Assembly (NCBI GenBank): GCA_002104905.1
Contig: MCFE01000178.1
Location: 78,239 to 142,238 of the forward strand
Reading direction: 5' to 3'
DNA: 64,000 nucleotides
From: Basidiobolus meristosporus CBS 931.73
Lineage: Eukaryota > Basidiobolomycota > Basidiobolomycetes > Basidiobolales > Basidiobolaceae
Positions 25,469 to 35,631 of this stretch are shown here, one piece after another; the first letter of the stretch is position 1; each line of letters begins with the position of its first letter. The position numbers and the translations under genes are program-made. The notes under the pieces were generated by a model. That model saw only the letters and a program-made list of their open reading frames with translations, was not told the origin of the DNA and did no database searches.

Positions 25469-26389
25469 ATGGAGTCATCATCGCTACGATCCCCCCAAAA
25501 CGTAAACGACGTTCTAGCATCCAAGAAATTCACAGACGAGCAACTCGCTACACAGCTTGAAAGTATGCCTTCAGAGATGCGCAAGGTCTCCATAGATGGC
25601 GTAGTCCCAGATTCGGACGAAGAGAAAGAGAGGAAACCATCGGTGACATTTGTTGAAGATCAAGCATTAGAGCATGACGTTGACGCCGAGTCGGACTTCT
25701 CAGCCTCACCAATCATGTCGGTCAGCATTAGTGGCGAGCAAATACCACACGATGTACTGGTAGCCATGAGAGACCGTGATGCGGAAATGCGAGAGCTGGT
25801 ATCTCTAAACAAAGAGTTTTTCGGAATGATCCGGCGCTCCCTTGATTCCAGGGAAACTTGGAGAATGTTCTTGGGCATCATATATTCCCCAAGAGAGCGC
25901 CTGCCAGACAAGATCTGGATTGAGAAGATCCAAAGCCTCCTCCACCATGCACCCTCCATGCTACATAAATTCTACGAATTGGTAGGCTATGACGCCGTCA
26001 TGTGGGATGGCTACTACGAGGAGGAGAATGATGAGCCTGATTTTGAAGAGATCAGCATTCTGGCCGTCCGCGATCTGACCGACACATCTCTAACGCAGTT
26101 CGAGCAATCTTATCCGCAATTCTTTATTAATGTACATGAGCATCTGCAACAGCGCAATCCCAAGGATGCGGAAGAAGAGTACGCTGCATTCAAGAAGACC
26201 CTCTTCTGCAAAAGAGAGGAGCTCAGCGACTACGATTGGATCAGCTCCATAGAGCAGTTTTTCAATGGATCGCCGACCTTGGAATCTCAGCTGAAAGAGC
26301 TGATTGCATATGAGATCGAGAATGACGAGTCTGAGAGCGGAGAGCCGGTCATGGATATGGAAGAAAAGATATTAAATGATTTTGAATGA
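25469..26389 (+). CDS. Acidic protein with two helical repeats, unknown function
   Basis: Single-exon gene of 306 residues with a good pyrimidine-rich leader and an ATG in CACAATGG context. The protein is strongly acidic. Two related segments of about 50 residues are visible: the first around residues 130-175 (TWRMFLGIIYS, then KIWIEKIQSLL, then PSMLHKFYELVGYD) and the second around residues 240-290 (AAFKKTLFC, then YDWISSIEQFF, then PTLESQLKELIAYE). Both share a pattern of aromatic helix, W-I helix, then P-x-L and EL(V/I)xY(D/E). This recalls paired-amphipathic-helix repeats of the Sin3 type, but it is not close enough to assign. A nuclear scaffold role is possible. There is no signal peptide and no membrane segment. 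Confidence 0.8.
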   Translation: MESSSLRSPQNVNDVLASKKFTDEQLATQLESMPSEMRKVSIDGVVPDSDEEKERKPSVTFVEDQALEHDVDAESDFSASPIMSVSISGEQIPHDVLVAMRDRDAEMRELVSLNKEFFGMIRRSLDSRETWRMFLGIIYSPRERLPDKIWIEKIQSLLHHAPSMLHKFYELVGYDAVMWDGYYEEENDEPDFEEISILAVRDLTDTSLTQFEQSYPQFFINVHEHLQQRNPKDAEEEYAAFKKTLFCKREELSDYDWISSIEQFFNGSPTLESQLKELIAYEIENDESESGEPVMDMEEKILNDFE

Positions 26390-28436
26390 TTCTCTAGTCC
26401 TCTTACCTTAATGACTGGCAGTACGTGTAAATGACTATTATAATTAACTATTAAACAATGATAATTTACTTCCTGACTTGCACCGATGCATCAGTAATCT
26501 AGAAGACACCGTTCATGTCATATTGAGGTCATCCATTTATTGTTGAGGTCATTATCAGGGCGGAGGTTGAAGCCCAAGAATGACGAGACCAAGTGGCAAG
26601 CAAGCCTTACGCACTTGAGCCGAAATTGATTCGGCCCGATAAGGCTCGGATCCAGGATCGGGCCTTTCGCTGGGATCCAATTTAAACAAAACGCTACCAA
26701 CTGACTAGGCCTTCTAGACTCCATACGGTAGAAGGAACCCAGGGAGTCTCTGCCAAGTCATTCGTATGTTGGGAATTCCATTTATTCATCTGGACACGAA
26801 TTTATATCGACCACCACTCTCCAAGAACAGAGACGCTATGGATCCTCCCGAAGACCGCCAATTTCCCTAGCATCTGGTTTTGTTGACGTATACTGAGATG
26901 ATGTCTGTCTGCGGTGCAAATCAGAGCCATACTGGATCTCATGACGGTGTTAATCATGCGTATATTTTGGGCGCGTACCACTGTGACCACCCAAGCCATA
27001 TATGTATGCGCCCCATATTTATCCACCAAAGTTGTCAGACCTGTGGCTCCAATGGAAACAGCATAGCATCCATCAACCAAATCGTATCAAGCGTGCGGTC
27101 ATTTTGGAAATCTGATAGTCAGTGGAGTGCTGTCTTGTGGGCTTGGCAATGGAAGTCCTACCATCCGTTTGTGGCCTACATATCTTGCTGATTTTGAGTG
27201 CAATCCGCTGATACATGATCATGGACCAACCGGAATATACTGGTTGGCTTAGGTGCCTGGCCCATAACGTCCACTGGACACCCTGAAATAGCAGGAGCGC
27301 AACCTATTTCTTTGGTAGGCTCTACCTAACAACTGATTTTTCATTTCCCAAGCACTTATATGGGGTATAATGTAGATCATGCATTGTGGGCTAATGTCAC
27401 CGCCCATTCCTACGTTAAATACAGTAAATTTCGGATGGCTGACGGCAGGTTGGTTGGCGACGATATCTCCCGTTTATTCATGGAGGTGCCCTGTTCTCAC
27501 GAAGAGATGATAAGCAGCACTGCAAAGCTGATGTGATTCATCCAAGTGTCGAGGGACCCAAGGCTTCAAGCGAATCCCTGCTCAACCAAGGTTCTACGAG
27601 ACCACGCCTTGATACCTCCCACTCATTGGTCAGGTGGGTGCTGGTTCTGATCCGGTCCCGGTCCCGGTCCTGCTCCCGAAACATTGCTGCGTTTGACACA
27701 TCGTCCAAATTGGCCATGTTGCTGGTGAGAAATCACCAAACCACCATTTGGACAAGCGGTTTGGTCAACATCATAGAGATAATCAGCTGCGTGATAGATA
27801 AAAGAATGGTTAGCATCTTCGATTCCCAAGAGCGCATCCAGGGTCCGAGATTAAGAGAAAGAGTGTGTTGCAGCCGTCAAAGGAACGGCTATCACCATAG
27901 TTTCCGCGGAAATACATGAATATATTCCTGCCACTCCAGGCCTTCGAAGCCCATATGGTAGTCGAGATATGGGATGCAGGTTCTATTTCAGATGATATCG
28001 ATGTTTCAGACATTTTCGTGGCTCAGAGGGCAACGGGGATTCAATGGTGTACCAACATCAGCCAGGCCAAACCACCACAGGTAGCTTATCATAGCCCCGC
28101 GACTACGTTTCTCAACATCTTTATTGCTATCTTGAGTATATACTTCGAGTTGGTCTCGCTTGAGAATACACGCCTTCAACTGACCACAAATTAAACTATA
28201 CAGGTAATATTGGAGATACGAGATACCGCGTTAGATAATGTTCAGGTATCGGCATTCGTACTAGGTGAGGCCTAGTCTATTTCCATGGAGTATATCCGCG
28301 GCGAGGTATTGTCTACCAAACTTGGCGGCGGTTCCATCTCCCCAAAACTCTTGCAGGAGGGAGGAGACGGAGTGGAAAAGGAGTAGTTATCCTTAGAGTG
28401 ACTAGTTGTCTACGATAAGGGAAGGCAGAGAAACAT
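26390..28436. other. Spacer, no supported gene
   Basis: About 2 kb without a recognisable coding region. A short imperfect GGTCCC tandem (about 27650-27672) is the only repeat noticed. Short open frames on both strands show no domain. Confidence 0.4.
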
Positions 28437-28919
28437 TTAGTGGGCGGAAACAGAGGTACACCTTTTAACGACACCTACCGTGACACCGTTTGCGGGCGTT
28501 TTTTTGGACTCGGTGTCCTTCATTGGGTTGTGTGACTTTGCCTTTCGACTGGCCTTGCTGGTTGCGTAATTCTCGCCAACTTCCTTCAAGGTTTCCCCGC
28601 TGCTCAAGTCAAAGATGCGAACCCCCTGGGAAAAACGAAAGGTTGCTAATGTAGAGTGCAGGAGCTCCTGTTCGGTGGGCGGAGGTGGACTGATACTAGT
28701 CTTGGTATCTACCTGTGAGGTCCGTGGGCGTTTGACCGGTCTTGAGGGATGCTTCGGGGGGATTTCTACAAAGTGGGACCGTTTACGCTTGAATTTTAGC
28801 GGGCTATGCGACACAACGGCAGAGAGGTCAAGGTTTGAGTATTCATGTGGAGAGTACGGGGAGCAACCCGTTGAGAAAAGGTTTCTCGATGGATAGGTGG
28901 GTGTTTGTGTCGATAGCAT
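28437..28919 (-). CDS. Small basic Ser/Pro-rich hypothetical protein
   Basis: Open frame of 160 codons from the ATG at 28919; the frame is open further upstream to about 28991 but without an ATG. The product is rich in Ser, Pro, Lys and Arg. It has two bipartite basic stretches (FKRKRSH and PVKRPR) that look like nuclear localisation signals, and a short hydrophobic-acidic stretch (VRIFDLSSGETLKEVG). A GTAGGT at about 28478 could be a splice donor, in which case the C-terminus shown by the open frame is wrong and the gene continues to the left. No family is recognised. It may be a genuine small nuclear protein or a chance frame. Confidence 0.4.
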   Translation of the reverse strand: MLSTQTPTYPSRNLFSTGCSPYSPHEYSNLDLSAVVSHSPLKFKRKRSHFVEIPPKHPSRPVKRPRTSQVDTKTSISPPPPTEQELLHSTLATFRFSQGVRIFDLSSGETLKEVGENYATSKASRKAKSHNPMKDTESKKTPANGVTVGVVKRCTSVSAH

Positions 28920-30593
28920 ACTCAAGAGAGGGGGGCTGGGGGGGATGGGGCACTTTGGAACTGCAAATCCACACGGTATATGGGTTGACAAACAAGGCGT
29001 AACTGCCTCAGAAAAATCAGCAACAATAATGGGTTGAGACTAGGTGAAAATTGGGGGATGAGCAAGTCAGCACGTTGGCAACAAGAAATAGCAAGTCTGA
29101 GAAACCCGCTCAACCTGAGAAGCCGTCAATAGTGAACGGTTTTATTCCGGTGATAAAAAATTCGTTTCTTCCGATTATCAGCGTAACCATCGGCTTCCAC
29201 ATCAAAGGCGATCTTTTGTGACGAATGATTTCGATCCTAGCGAGTGGCGGTATTTGATCTGGTGGTAGGATGCTAGAAGATTCCAAAGCGTTGATCCAAT
29301 CCATGCCTTAGCCGTAAAAAAATCGCCTTCAAATCAGAGCAGAAAATGCTGAGGCGGTATATCAAATTCCCCAAATCTCGCAAACTTCCCAATTCACCAA
29401 GGTGGAAGTCTGATTTGCAGTGTGAACTGTGACCTCATTGAACACCATTGTTATGAACAAAGCGGTTTCAAGGTACAACAAAAAAAAGCCAATCAATGTT
29501 TCAGTTGGCTTGGAACGACCTCACGATATGAGCGTCAATCAGATTCGATCGCCCTTTGCAATCGGGATACAATGGATATATTTAGTAACGAAGGTTGGGA
29601 AGCCTACCAACCGAGAATATTCCTTCGTTCACTCAGAAGGGCGGACATTCAATTAAAGCAGTACTACTCCCCCCGCCTTCCCACCTCACTGTGGGATTTC
29701 CACCGTAGCTCCAGACAGTCACCGAGTGCGAATCCATGCTGCCACTACATCACCTAGATAGGCACTGTGGTTGGGCATTCACGAGCTGGGTCACCCATCG
29801 ATTGATCTCGAGGCCGGTCAACTCCAGTCTGGCGCAGGAGAGGAGAGACTGGCGTAGCACAATGTAGTGGGGAATAAAGGGGTGGCTGCTGGTGTTCACA
29901 CTTGGTTAGTCGTAATCAGCCAGGGGCGGTGGAGAGATACTGCTATTACGAACCGTGGATCCATTGGATAGAACAACGTTGTCCAAAAGTAGGCTGTTCT
30001 AGATGTTGGTCACACACTGATAAATGCCTGTGTTTACAATAATACACGCGAAATCCTAGATCTTATCAGAGTTAATCCGCCCTATAGATTAAGACCAGTT
30101 GATAGGTACTAGAGGCAGGCTTGGTAGTCTGCTAAATGAAGAAATCGAATCATCATGGGTGAGATCGAGATTTTATGCCTGATCATGACTATGGTATGTG
30201 GACCCCTACGCGCTGGTCAAGTTGCCTGCATCACAGTGAAAAGATTGGTTTGCAGCATTGTTAGAGCGAACGCTCATTGCTCTGACATCATCATTTCCTA
30301 ACCGACCGTTCTTCTCGGCCTTACAGATTGCTCGTATGCAGCAGGTTAGAATCAGCTTGGAAGGGACTGCACTGGTAAGGGTGCCTGGCTAACGTCGTAG
30401 CGATTCACCAGATTGACAAATTATGCATATTCTTCACGGATAATCCTCTACAGTCCTGTAATGGCATGAGATGATCATGCAGGGGAGGCATTCCAAGTCT
30501 GCAGCGAAATGATGGAGCGTGCACTTCCATTTTTGAATAAAACTGGTGGGGATCCTAGGTTGTTGATCATCTGGTATTTCCCATCACCTTCCT
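28920..30593. other. Spacer, no supported gene
   Basis: About 1.7 kb without a recognisable coding region. It contains the presumed promoter of the LPMO gene near its right end (a TTGAATAAAACTGG stretch at about 30534). No repeats of note. Confidence 0.4.
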
Positions 30594-31552
30594 ATGTCTG
30601 TGATCCACACGCTGTTCTATGTTTTCCTGTTGTGCTGTCCGTTGATAATGGGGCATATGGAGATGATTGAACCTATTCCGCGAAGGTCGAAGTATGGGGC
30701 CGGCGATACTGCTGGGATTGATTATGATATGACTTCTCCTTTGGACAAAGAGGTGATTCAAACCAACGTTTTCGCACGACCCATGGCCAACCTTGACTAA
30801 TCATTCTGTAGAGACCGTATCCGTGCCGTGGCCACAGGGAAGGTCCTAGTGTTGCGGAGTATTCGTCAGGAGGCTCCATAAGGGTCAAGCTGGCAGGAAG
30901 CGCCTCACATAACGGCGGTCACTGCCAATTTTCACTCTCGATAGATGGCGGGAAAACCTTCATAGTAACCAAGACAGTGCTAGGAAACTGTATGGTTGGC
31001 AGTCTCGAGTACGATGTTCCCATTCCCAACACAGCCCCTAATGGAAAGGCCGTGTTGGGTTGGACATGGATCAACAAAACCGGTAATCGAGAGTATTACA
31101 TGAATTGCGCAGATATAACCATCAAAGATGGTACTGGCCAATGCATCAGTGGCCCCAAGAATTTTATCGCCAATCTCCCGGGCTATTCCGTTATTCCGGA
31201 ATTTACCAAGGACAACGCATACGTAGATCATTTTCAAAACCGCCCCTATGTTACCTCTTGCTCTACAAATGGGGATTCTCATGCCACGCAAGCTGATCCT
31301 GATCAGGAGGTTGAGTCTGAATATACCAGAAACCAAGATCAAGATCCAAACTCAGGCTCTGGTTCTACAGCTAAGGAGCAGGGAAAGCACCCAGAAGATG
31401 AGGAAGCCTCAACTGGCGGGCCATGTGAGGTGCGCTGTATTGATGGCCCTGTATATCAAGTTTGCGGGCACGGAGGAATGACTCCGTTTCGCATGAGGTG
31501 TGCACCAGGGACAACATGTCGCAAGCAACAAGGGCAAATTTTTTGCTTGTAA
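30594..31552 (+). CDS. Secreted AA11-like LPMO with CBM19-like tail
   Basis: Copper-dependent lytic polysaccharide monooxygenase, probably oxidising chitin in the cell wall or environment. Join 30594-30752 and 30812-31552 is in frame and gives 299 residues. Residues 1-20 are a signal peptide. Cleavage after Gly20 leaves His21 as the N-terminus, the first ligand of the copper histidine brace. The second ligand is probably His86 in ASHNGGHCQ. WTWINKTGNREYYMNCAD (137-154) is the conserved C-terminal core block with the axial aromatic. A charged Asp/Ser/Gln-rich linker (about 208-250) joins the catalytic domain to a Cys-rich tail, with CEVRCIDGPVYQVC and MRCAPGTTC, that fits a CBM19-like chitin-binding module. 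Family assignment to AA11-like is by motif pattern; substrate is inferred. It is the last host gene before a transposon block. Confidence 0.9.
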
Positions 31553-31814
31553 CCTGGGAAGCCCCATAGACATCAATGCCTCCTATACCTAGCATCAGTC
31601 AATGTCATCCTTACAGTGGAACCTACGTTACACGAAATTTTGTCAGTCTTGCATCTACATAGCATTCATAGCGTTCATCCTCAGCAATTGCATACTAGCC
31701 ACAATTTCCCCTCTGCATCAGCTCTGATCAATGGCCTATTTCAACAATTTGCGCCCATGATCCTCGCCAATATTGTTCTTTCTAAATACAGTCAAATCAA
31801 CATTATCCCCAACT
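31553..31814. other. Transition from gene to transposon block
   Basis: This holds the presumed 3' end of the LPMO transcript and then turns AT-rich. The exact boundary of the first transposon fragment was not found. Confidence 0.35.
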
Positions 31815-33180
31815 GACTGAAACTACTTTGGCATTTAGCTGGTGTTTTGCATTCAAACTTTCAATTGCAATTTTGGGGGAGGTAGTGAGCAGCTGATTAC
31901 CAGATTTGGTGTGGATGCTAGTTGGCATAGTGTTCTCCTGGAAAATATGACTGCTTGTTTACCAAATAGCTGTTGTAAAAATTCGTATTTCCACCTAAAT
32001 ATTCACCTAACTTAGTCACTTAGATCATTACCTTCAAATCCTAGAAAATACTGACCAAATTCCTTGTCGGGATTTACTTAGAATATTTACCCAGAACATG
32101 AAAATTTGATAAGTTGTTCAAACAGCCCCAAACTTTGCACACATGTTCTTGGGACCTTCCTTAACCTATTCTACGTGTTTGTAATGCCAAGACCAGGTAA
32201 AAGTACAAATACCACTTTTACATTCAATAAATCATTAAGTGAAAACCACATAATCTACTTGTTCTCCCAATCACTTCCAATATCTCCAAGACTCTTACAA
32301 CAATAGCTAGTACCTGAGGTATTGAGAGTGGTCAGTTATGAGAGCCTAGGAATTCCACTGACATTAAAATGGAATCCTGTTAGCCATTTCTTGATATTTT
32401 TCTTAGAGAATTGGAGCTTGTAAGAAGTATTTTGAGCAATGGATACCCTTTATATATCTTGCCAGTTCTTTCAGGTCTCTCAGATTCTTTGAAGGGCTCA
32501 TTCAGCTTGAAATGCCCCATGTGTACCTTGGTCACTGGAATTGGGATATTGTTGAAGAGCAAATGCATTGCTCCAGTCAAAAGCTTTTGCTCCAACTTAC
32601 TCCCTTCATGTTAAATATATTTGACTTTTGATTGATTTCTTATTTGGCTTATTGGCCTGTGTTGCCACAGCTTTGCTGCAATTGCATGTTGACCTCTGTA
32701 CATTTTGTCAGTGGAAAGATGACATACTGAACATTGGTGTGAATACATAAAATATGAGCAAGTTATAGAGTGAGTCCGCTAAATCTGACACATTTGGCTG
32801 CAAAACTATCCATTGTCCATAGAAAAGCTGATCAACATGTTGATATCTGGTGTATCTAGAATGCAGTAAATGACATGTACTTTGTCATGCTAGCCATATA
32901 TTAGTATCCCATTGGATAGCATACAAGTTCATCCAGTAATGACCACAGGTAGCCATCCAGATTGGACAGAATCTTAGGCCCAGATATCAGTGAGACCACC
33001 ATAAGATTACTGCTGTAATACCATAAGATTGGTGGCAGATTCAGGTTGGTGAGAATCAGTGGCCAGCAGGATTTGCTGGCAGAGTACTGCTTAATAATTA
33101 TGCATCATATGTCAAGGCAAAGTCATGGTCATGTGAAAGATTTCAAAGTTGGAATTCATTGAATACTAGTAGGTCTCAAG
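31815..33180 (-). mobile_element. Internally deleted Plavaka-type transposon copy
   Basis: Read on the minus strand this matches the larger Plavaka relic at 39240-40522. About 33050-32900 corresponds to the NLPP...PGPK block, and 32595-32380 encodes MHLLFNNIPI and MGHFKLNEPF, the Tnp2-like core. The right part of the transposase is missing and the copy jumps to a non-coding tail (31815-32400) that is interrupted by a 332-bp solo LTR with target duplication ATAGC. Many stops; not functional. Confidence 0.55.
31971..32302 (+). repeat. Solo copia-family LTR, TSD ATAGC
   Basis: Begins TGTTGTAAAAA and ends CTTACAACA, 332 bp, the same length and sequence type as the LTRs of the copia element at 34531-39239. 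It is flanked by perfect 5-bp direct repeats ATAGC (31966-31970 and 32303-32307). It sits inside a Plavaka-derived copy, so it is younger than that copy. No internal region remains, which indicates LTR-LTR recombination. Confidence 0.92.
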
Positions 33181-33770
33181 CTGATATTCTGTATGGTATT
33201 TTGCTGATACATAGCTAATGTTTCTGCTTCAAATTTTCAGTTGCACTTTTGGGTGGAAATAATGATCACCAGGCTTGGTGTGAATGCTAGTTTGCCCTAT
33301 GAGAAATAATTTGATACTTACAAGTGGATTCATTCCCAATCAGCCATTAGGATCCTGCAATGAGGCCATCATAATGTCAGCAGCTTGGAATTGGTGACCC
33401 TCTGCACAATCTTACAACAAGATCATGATGGTGTTTTGCTGTTTTTACTGCCAAATATTGTCATAAACTTCAGTGTTTCAATGGTATATTGTAAGGATTT
33501 CTATGGCATTCTGGAAGACTCAATGCAGTCTACATTTATTTGAGCAGACTTTGCCAGCTAGTACATAGAATTGCCTTATATGGAGAGAAACCTAATGGTG
33601 TTTTGACAGACTTGATGTGGACCTTTGCTGGCATTATCATGGCAGTACAGTGGTCTACTCTACCAATTTACAAGATGGTAGTTCATTTGTTGCCACCCCT
33701 GGTGTCATTCACATATTTACTGTGGAATTATGCCACTTTGTTTACATACCCATTACTAGCATGGGTATTC

Positions 33771-34118
33771 TTTTGTAAGAGTCTTGGAGATATTGGAAGT
33801 GATTGGCAGAATAGGTTGATTATGCAATTTTCACTTAATGATTATTTGAATGTAAAAGTAGTTTATATACTTTTACATAGTCTTAGCACAACAAGCATAT
33901 TGAGTATACTTAGGAAGGTCCCAAGAGCATGTGTACAAAGTTTGGCGTGGCTTGAACAACTTTGAGAATACTCATATCTGGGTATCTGATATATTGGTGA
34001 AAATATTCATAGTAAATCCCAACAAGTAATTTGGTCAGTATTCTCTAGGATCTGAAGGTAATGATCCAAGTGACTAAGCTAGGTGAATATTTAGGTGGAA
34101 TTACAAATTTTTACAACA
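33771..34118 (-). repeat. Solo copia-family LTR, TSD TATTC
   Basis: A 348-bp copy in the inverse orientation to the intact copia element (start TTTTGTAAGAG, end TTTTTACAACA; the first G of TGTTG is mutated). Perfect TATTC direct repeats flank it at 33766-33770 and 34119-34123. The insertion point within the Plavaka relic is confirmed by the uninterrupted plus-strand copy near 42375-42390 (GTGTGGAATACCC). Confidence 0.9.
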
Positions 34119-34530
34119 TATTCCACATATTATGCAAATCAAAAAAAATATGGCCTCTTGCTTACTAACCTCTACATATGTACACACTTGCTGCAAATGA
34201 CACACTTCTATGATATCAGCTTTAGAGCTTTTCAGCTTGATACTTGCAAAGTTGCCATACACCTGGTATTGCATGTAGCCTATACATCTTGCAAACATAG
34301 GCTTGGTGCCACCACTGTTGCCATAATTATCTCTTGAGTATCCCCAAAATACTTTTTAGTACTTAGCCAATATAAATCTTCTTCCTGCTGGATTTTGTCC
34401 TGCATTTAGGTGTGCTATGACTGTTGGGTGTGTGAAATCTGTACCAAAGGGTGTAGAAATCAGCTTATACCCAGGGGAAACCCATCATACTTTGGTAAAG
34501 TTGCTCTAATAAAAGTTATTGGCTTGTCGT

Positions 34531-34862
34531 TGTTGTAAAAATTTGTATTTCCACCTAAATATTCACCTAACTTAGTCACTTAGATCATCACCTTCAAATC
34601 CTAGAGAATACTGACCAAATTCCTGGTTGGGACTTACTTAGAATATATACCCAAAACATGAAAATTCTCAAAGTTGTACAAACAGCCCCAAACTTTGCAC
34701 ACATGCTCTTGGGACCTTCCTTAACCTACTCCACATGCTTGTAATGCCAAGACCATGTAAAAGTATAAATACTACTCTTACATTCAATAAATTATTAAGT
34801 GAAAACCACATAATCTACTTGTTCTCCCAATCACTTCCAATATCTCCAAAACTCTTACAATA
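34531..34862 (+). repeat. 5' LTR of copia element
   Basis: 332 bp, beginning TGTTGTAAAAA and ending CTTACAATA, where the last C of the usual CAACA end has become T. A TATAAAT box lies at 34764-34770 and an AATAAA signal at 34786-34791. Confidence 0.92.
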
Positions 34863-34874
34863 GGTTATGAGCCC
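34863..34874 (+). promoter_or_regulatory. Primer-binding site, initiator-tRNA-Met half-molecule type
   Basis: The 12 bases GGTTATGAGCCC immediately follow the 5' LTR. Their complement GGGCTCATAACC is the anticodon arm of eukaryotic initiator tRNA-Met. This is the arrangement known for Drosophila copia, which is primed by a 5' half tRNA rather than by the tRNA 3' end. Confidence 0.8.
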
Positions 34875-35631
34875 CAAGCTGTCACTTGCTGCAATGTCTA
34901 CTACTGCTATTACTGGAATTTTTCCCTCTGCTGAAAAGTTGGATGGATCTAACTACCAAGTGTGGAAGGTGAAGATGAAGATGCTTCTACAAGAAAGAGG
35001 CCTTTGGGATATTGTCATGGGAGAAGAATGCCCTCCTAAAAGCATGGGAGAGGAAGCCTTGAAGTACCAGAAGAAAGAACAAAGTGCCTTTAACTGCATT
35101 TGCCTTAATGTTCAGGACAAATTGCTAATTCAATGCTCAAGAGCAAAAACGGCAAAGAATGCCTGGAAGGCATTAGAAGACACATACCAGTCATGTTCAG
35201 CTGCCAAGAAAATGTATCTGAGACAAAAATCCTTTAGTAAAAAGATGCTGCCAGGAGAAGAAATGAAAAATCTAATTAACAGAATTACCCTGCTGGTAGA
35301 TGAAATGAAATCTGTGGGCGTACCAACTACTGATGAGGATGTGCTAGTTACCGTCCTGAATAGCCTGACAGACAAGTTTCAGGGCCTTGTATCAGCCTTA
35401 GAGTCCAGAACTGAAGATTTGACCTTAAATTACGTATATGGAAGGCTCCTGTACAAAGAATTAAGAAAATCAAGTGCCAATAAGAAGGAAGAAGAAAATG
35501 CTTTAATAAGCAATGATAACCAACAAAGGAGGTACCCAAGACCCTACAAAGGCAACAGCAACCTGTTTTGTAACTACTGCAAAAGGAAAGGACACACCTC
35601 AGACCGGTGTCTCAAAAAGAAAGATAATTAG
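34867..35631 (+). CDS. gag: Copia Gag
   Basis: 254 codons. The start of the protein has the GSNYQVWKVKMKMLL pattern of copia-type Gag (UBN2/DUF4219-like). A CCHC zinc knuckle, CNYCKRKGHTSDRC, lies at residues 235-248. It would form the particle and bind the element RNA. The ATG overlaps the primer-binding site. The frame ends with TAG at 35629, and pol continues in the same frame, so in the ancestor Gag and Pol were probably one open frame or separated by a leaky stop. Confidence 0.85.
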   Translation: MSPKLSLAAMSTTAITGIFPSAEKLDGSNYQVWKVKMKMLLQERGLWDIVMGEECPPKSMGEEALKYQKKEQSAFNCICLNVQDKLLIQCSRAKTAKNAWKALEDTYQSCSAAKKMYLRQKSFSKKMLPGEEMKNLINRITLLVDEMKSVGVPTTDEDVLVTVLNSLTDKFQGLVSALESRTEDLTLNYVYGRLLYKELRKSSANKKEEENALISNDNQQRRYPRPYKGNSNLFCNYCKRKGHTSDRCLKKKDN

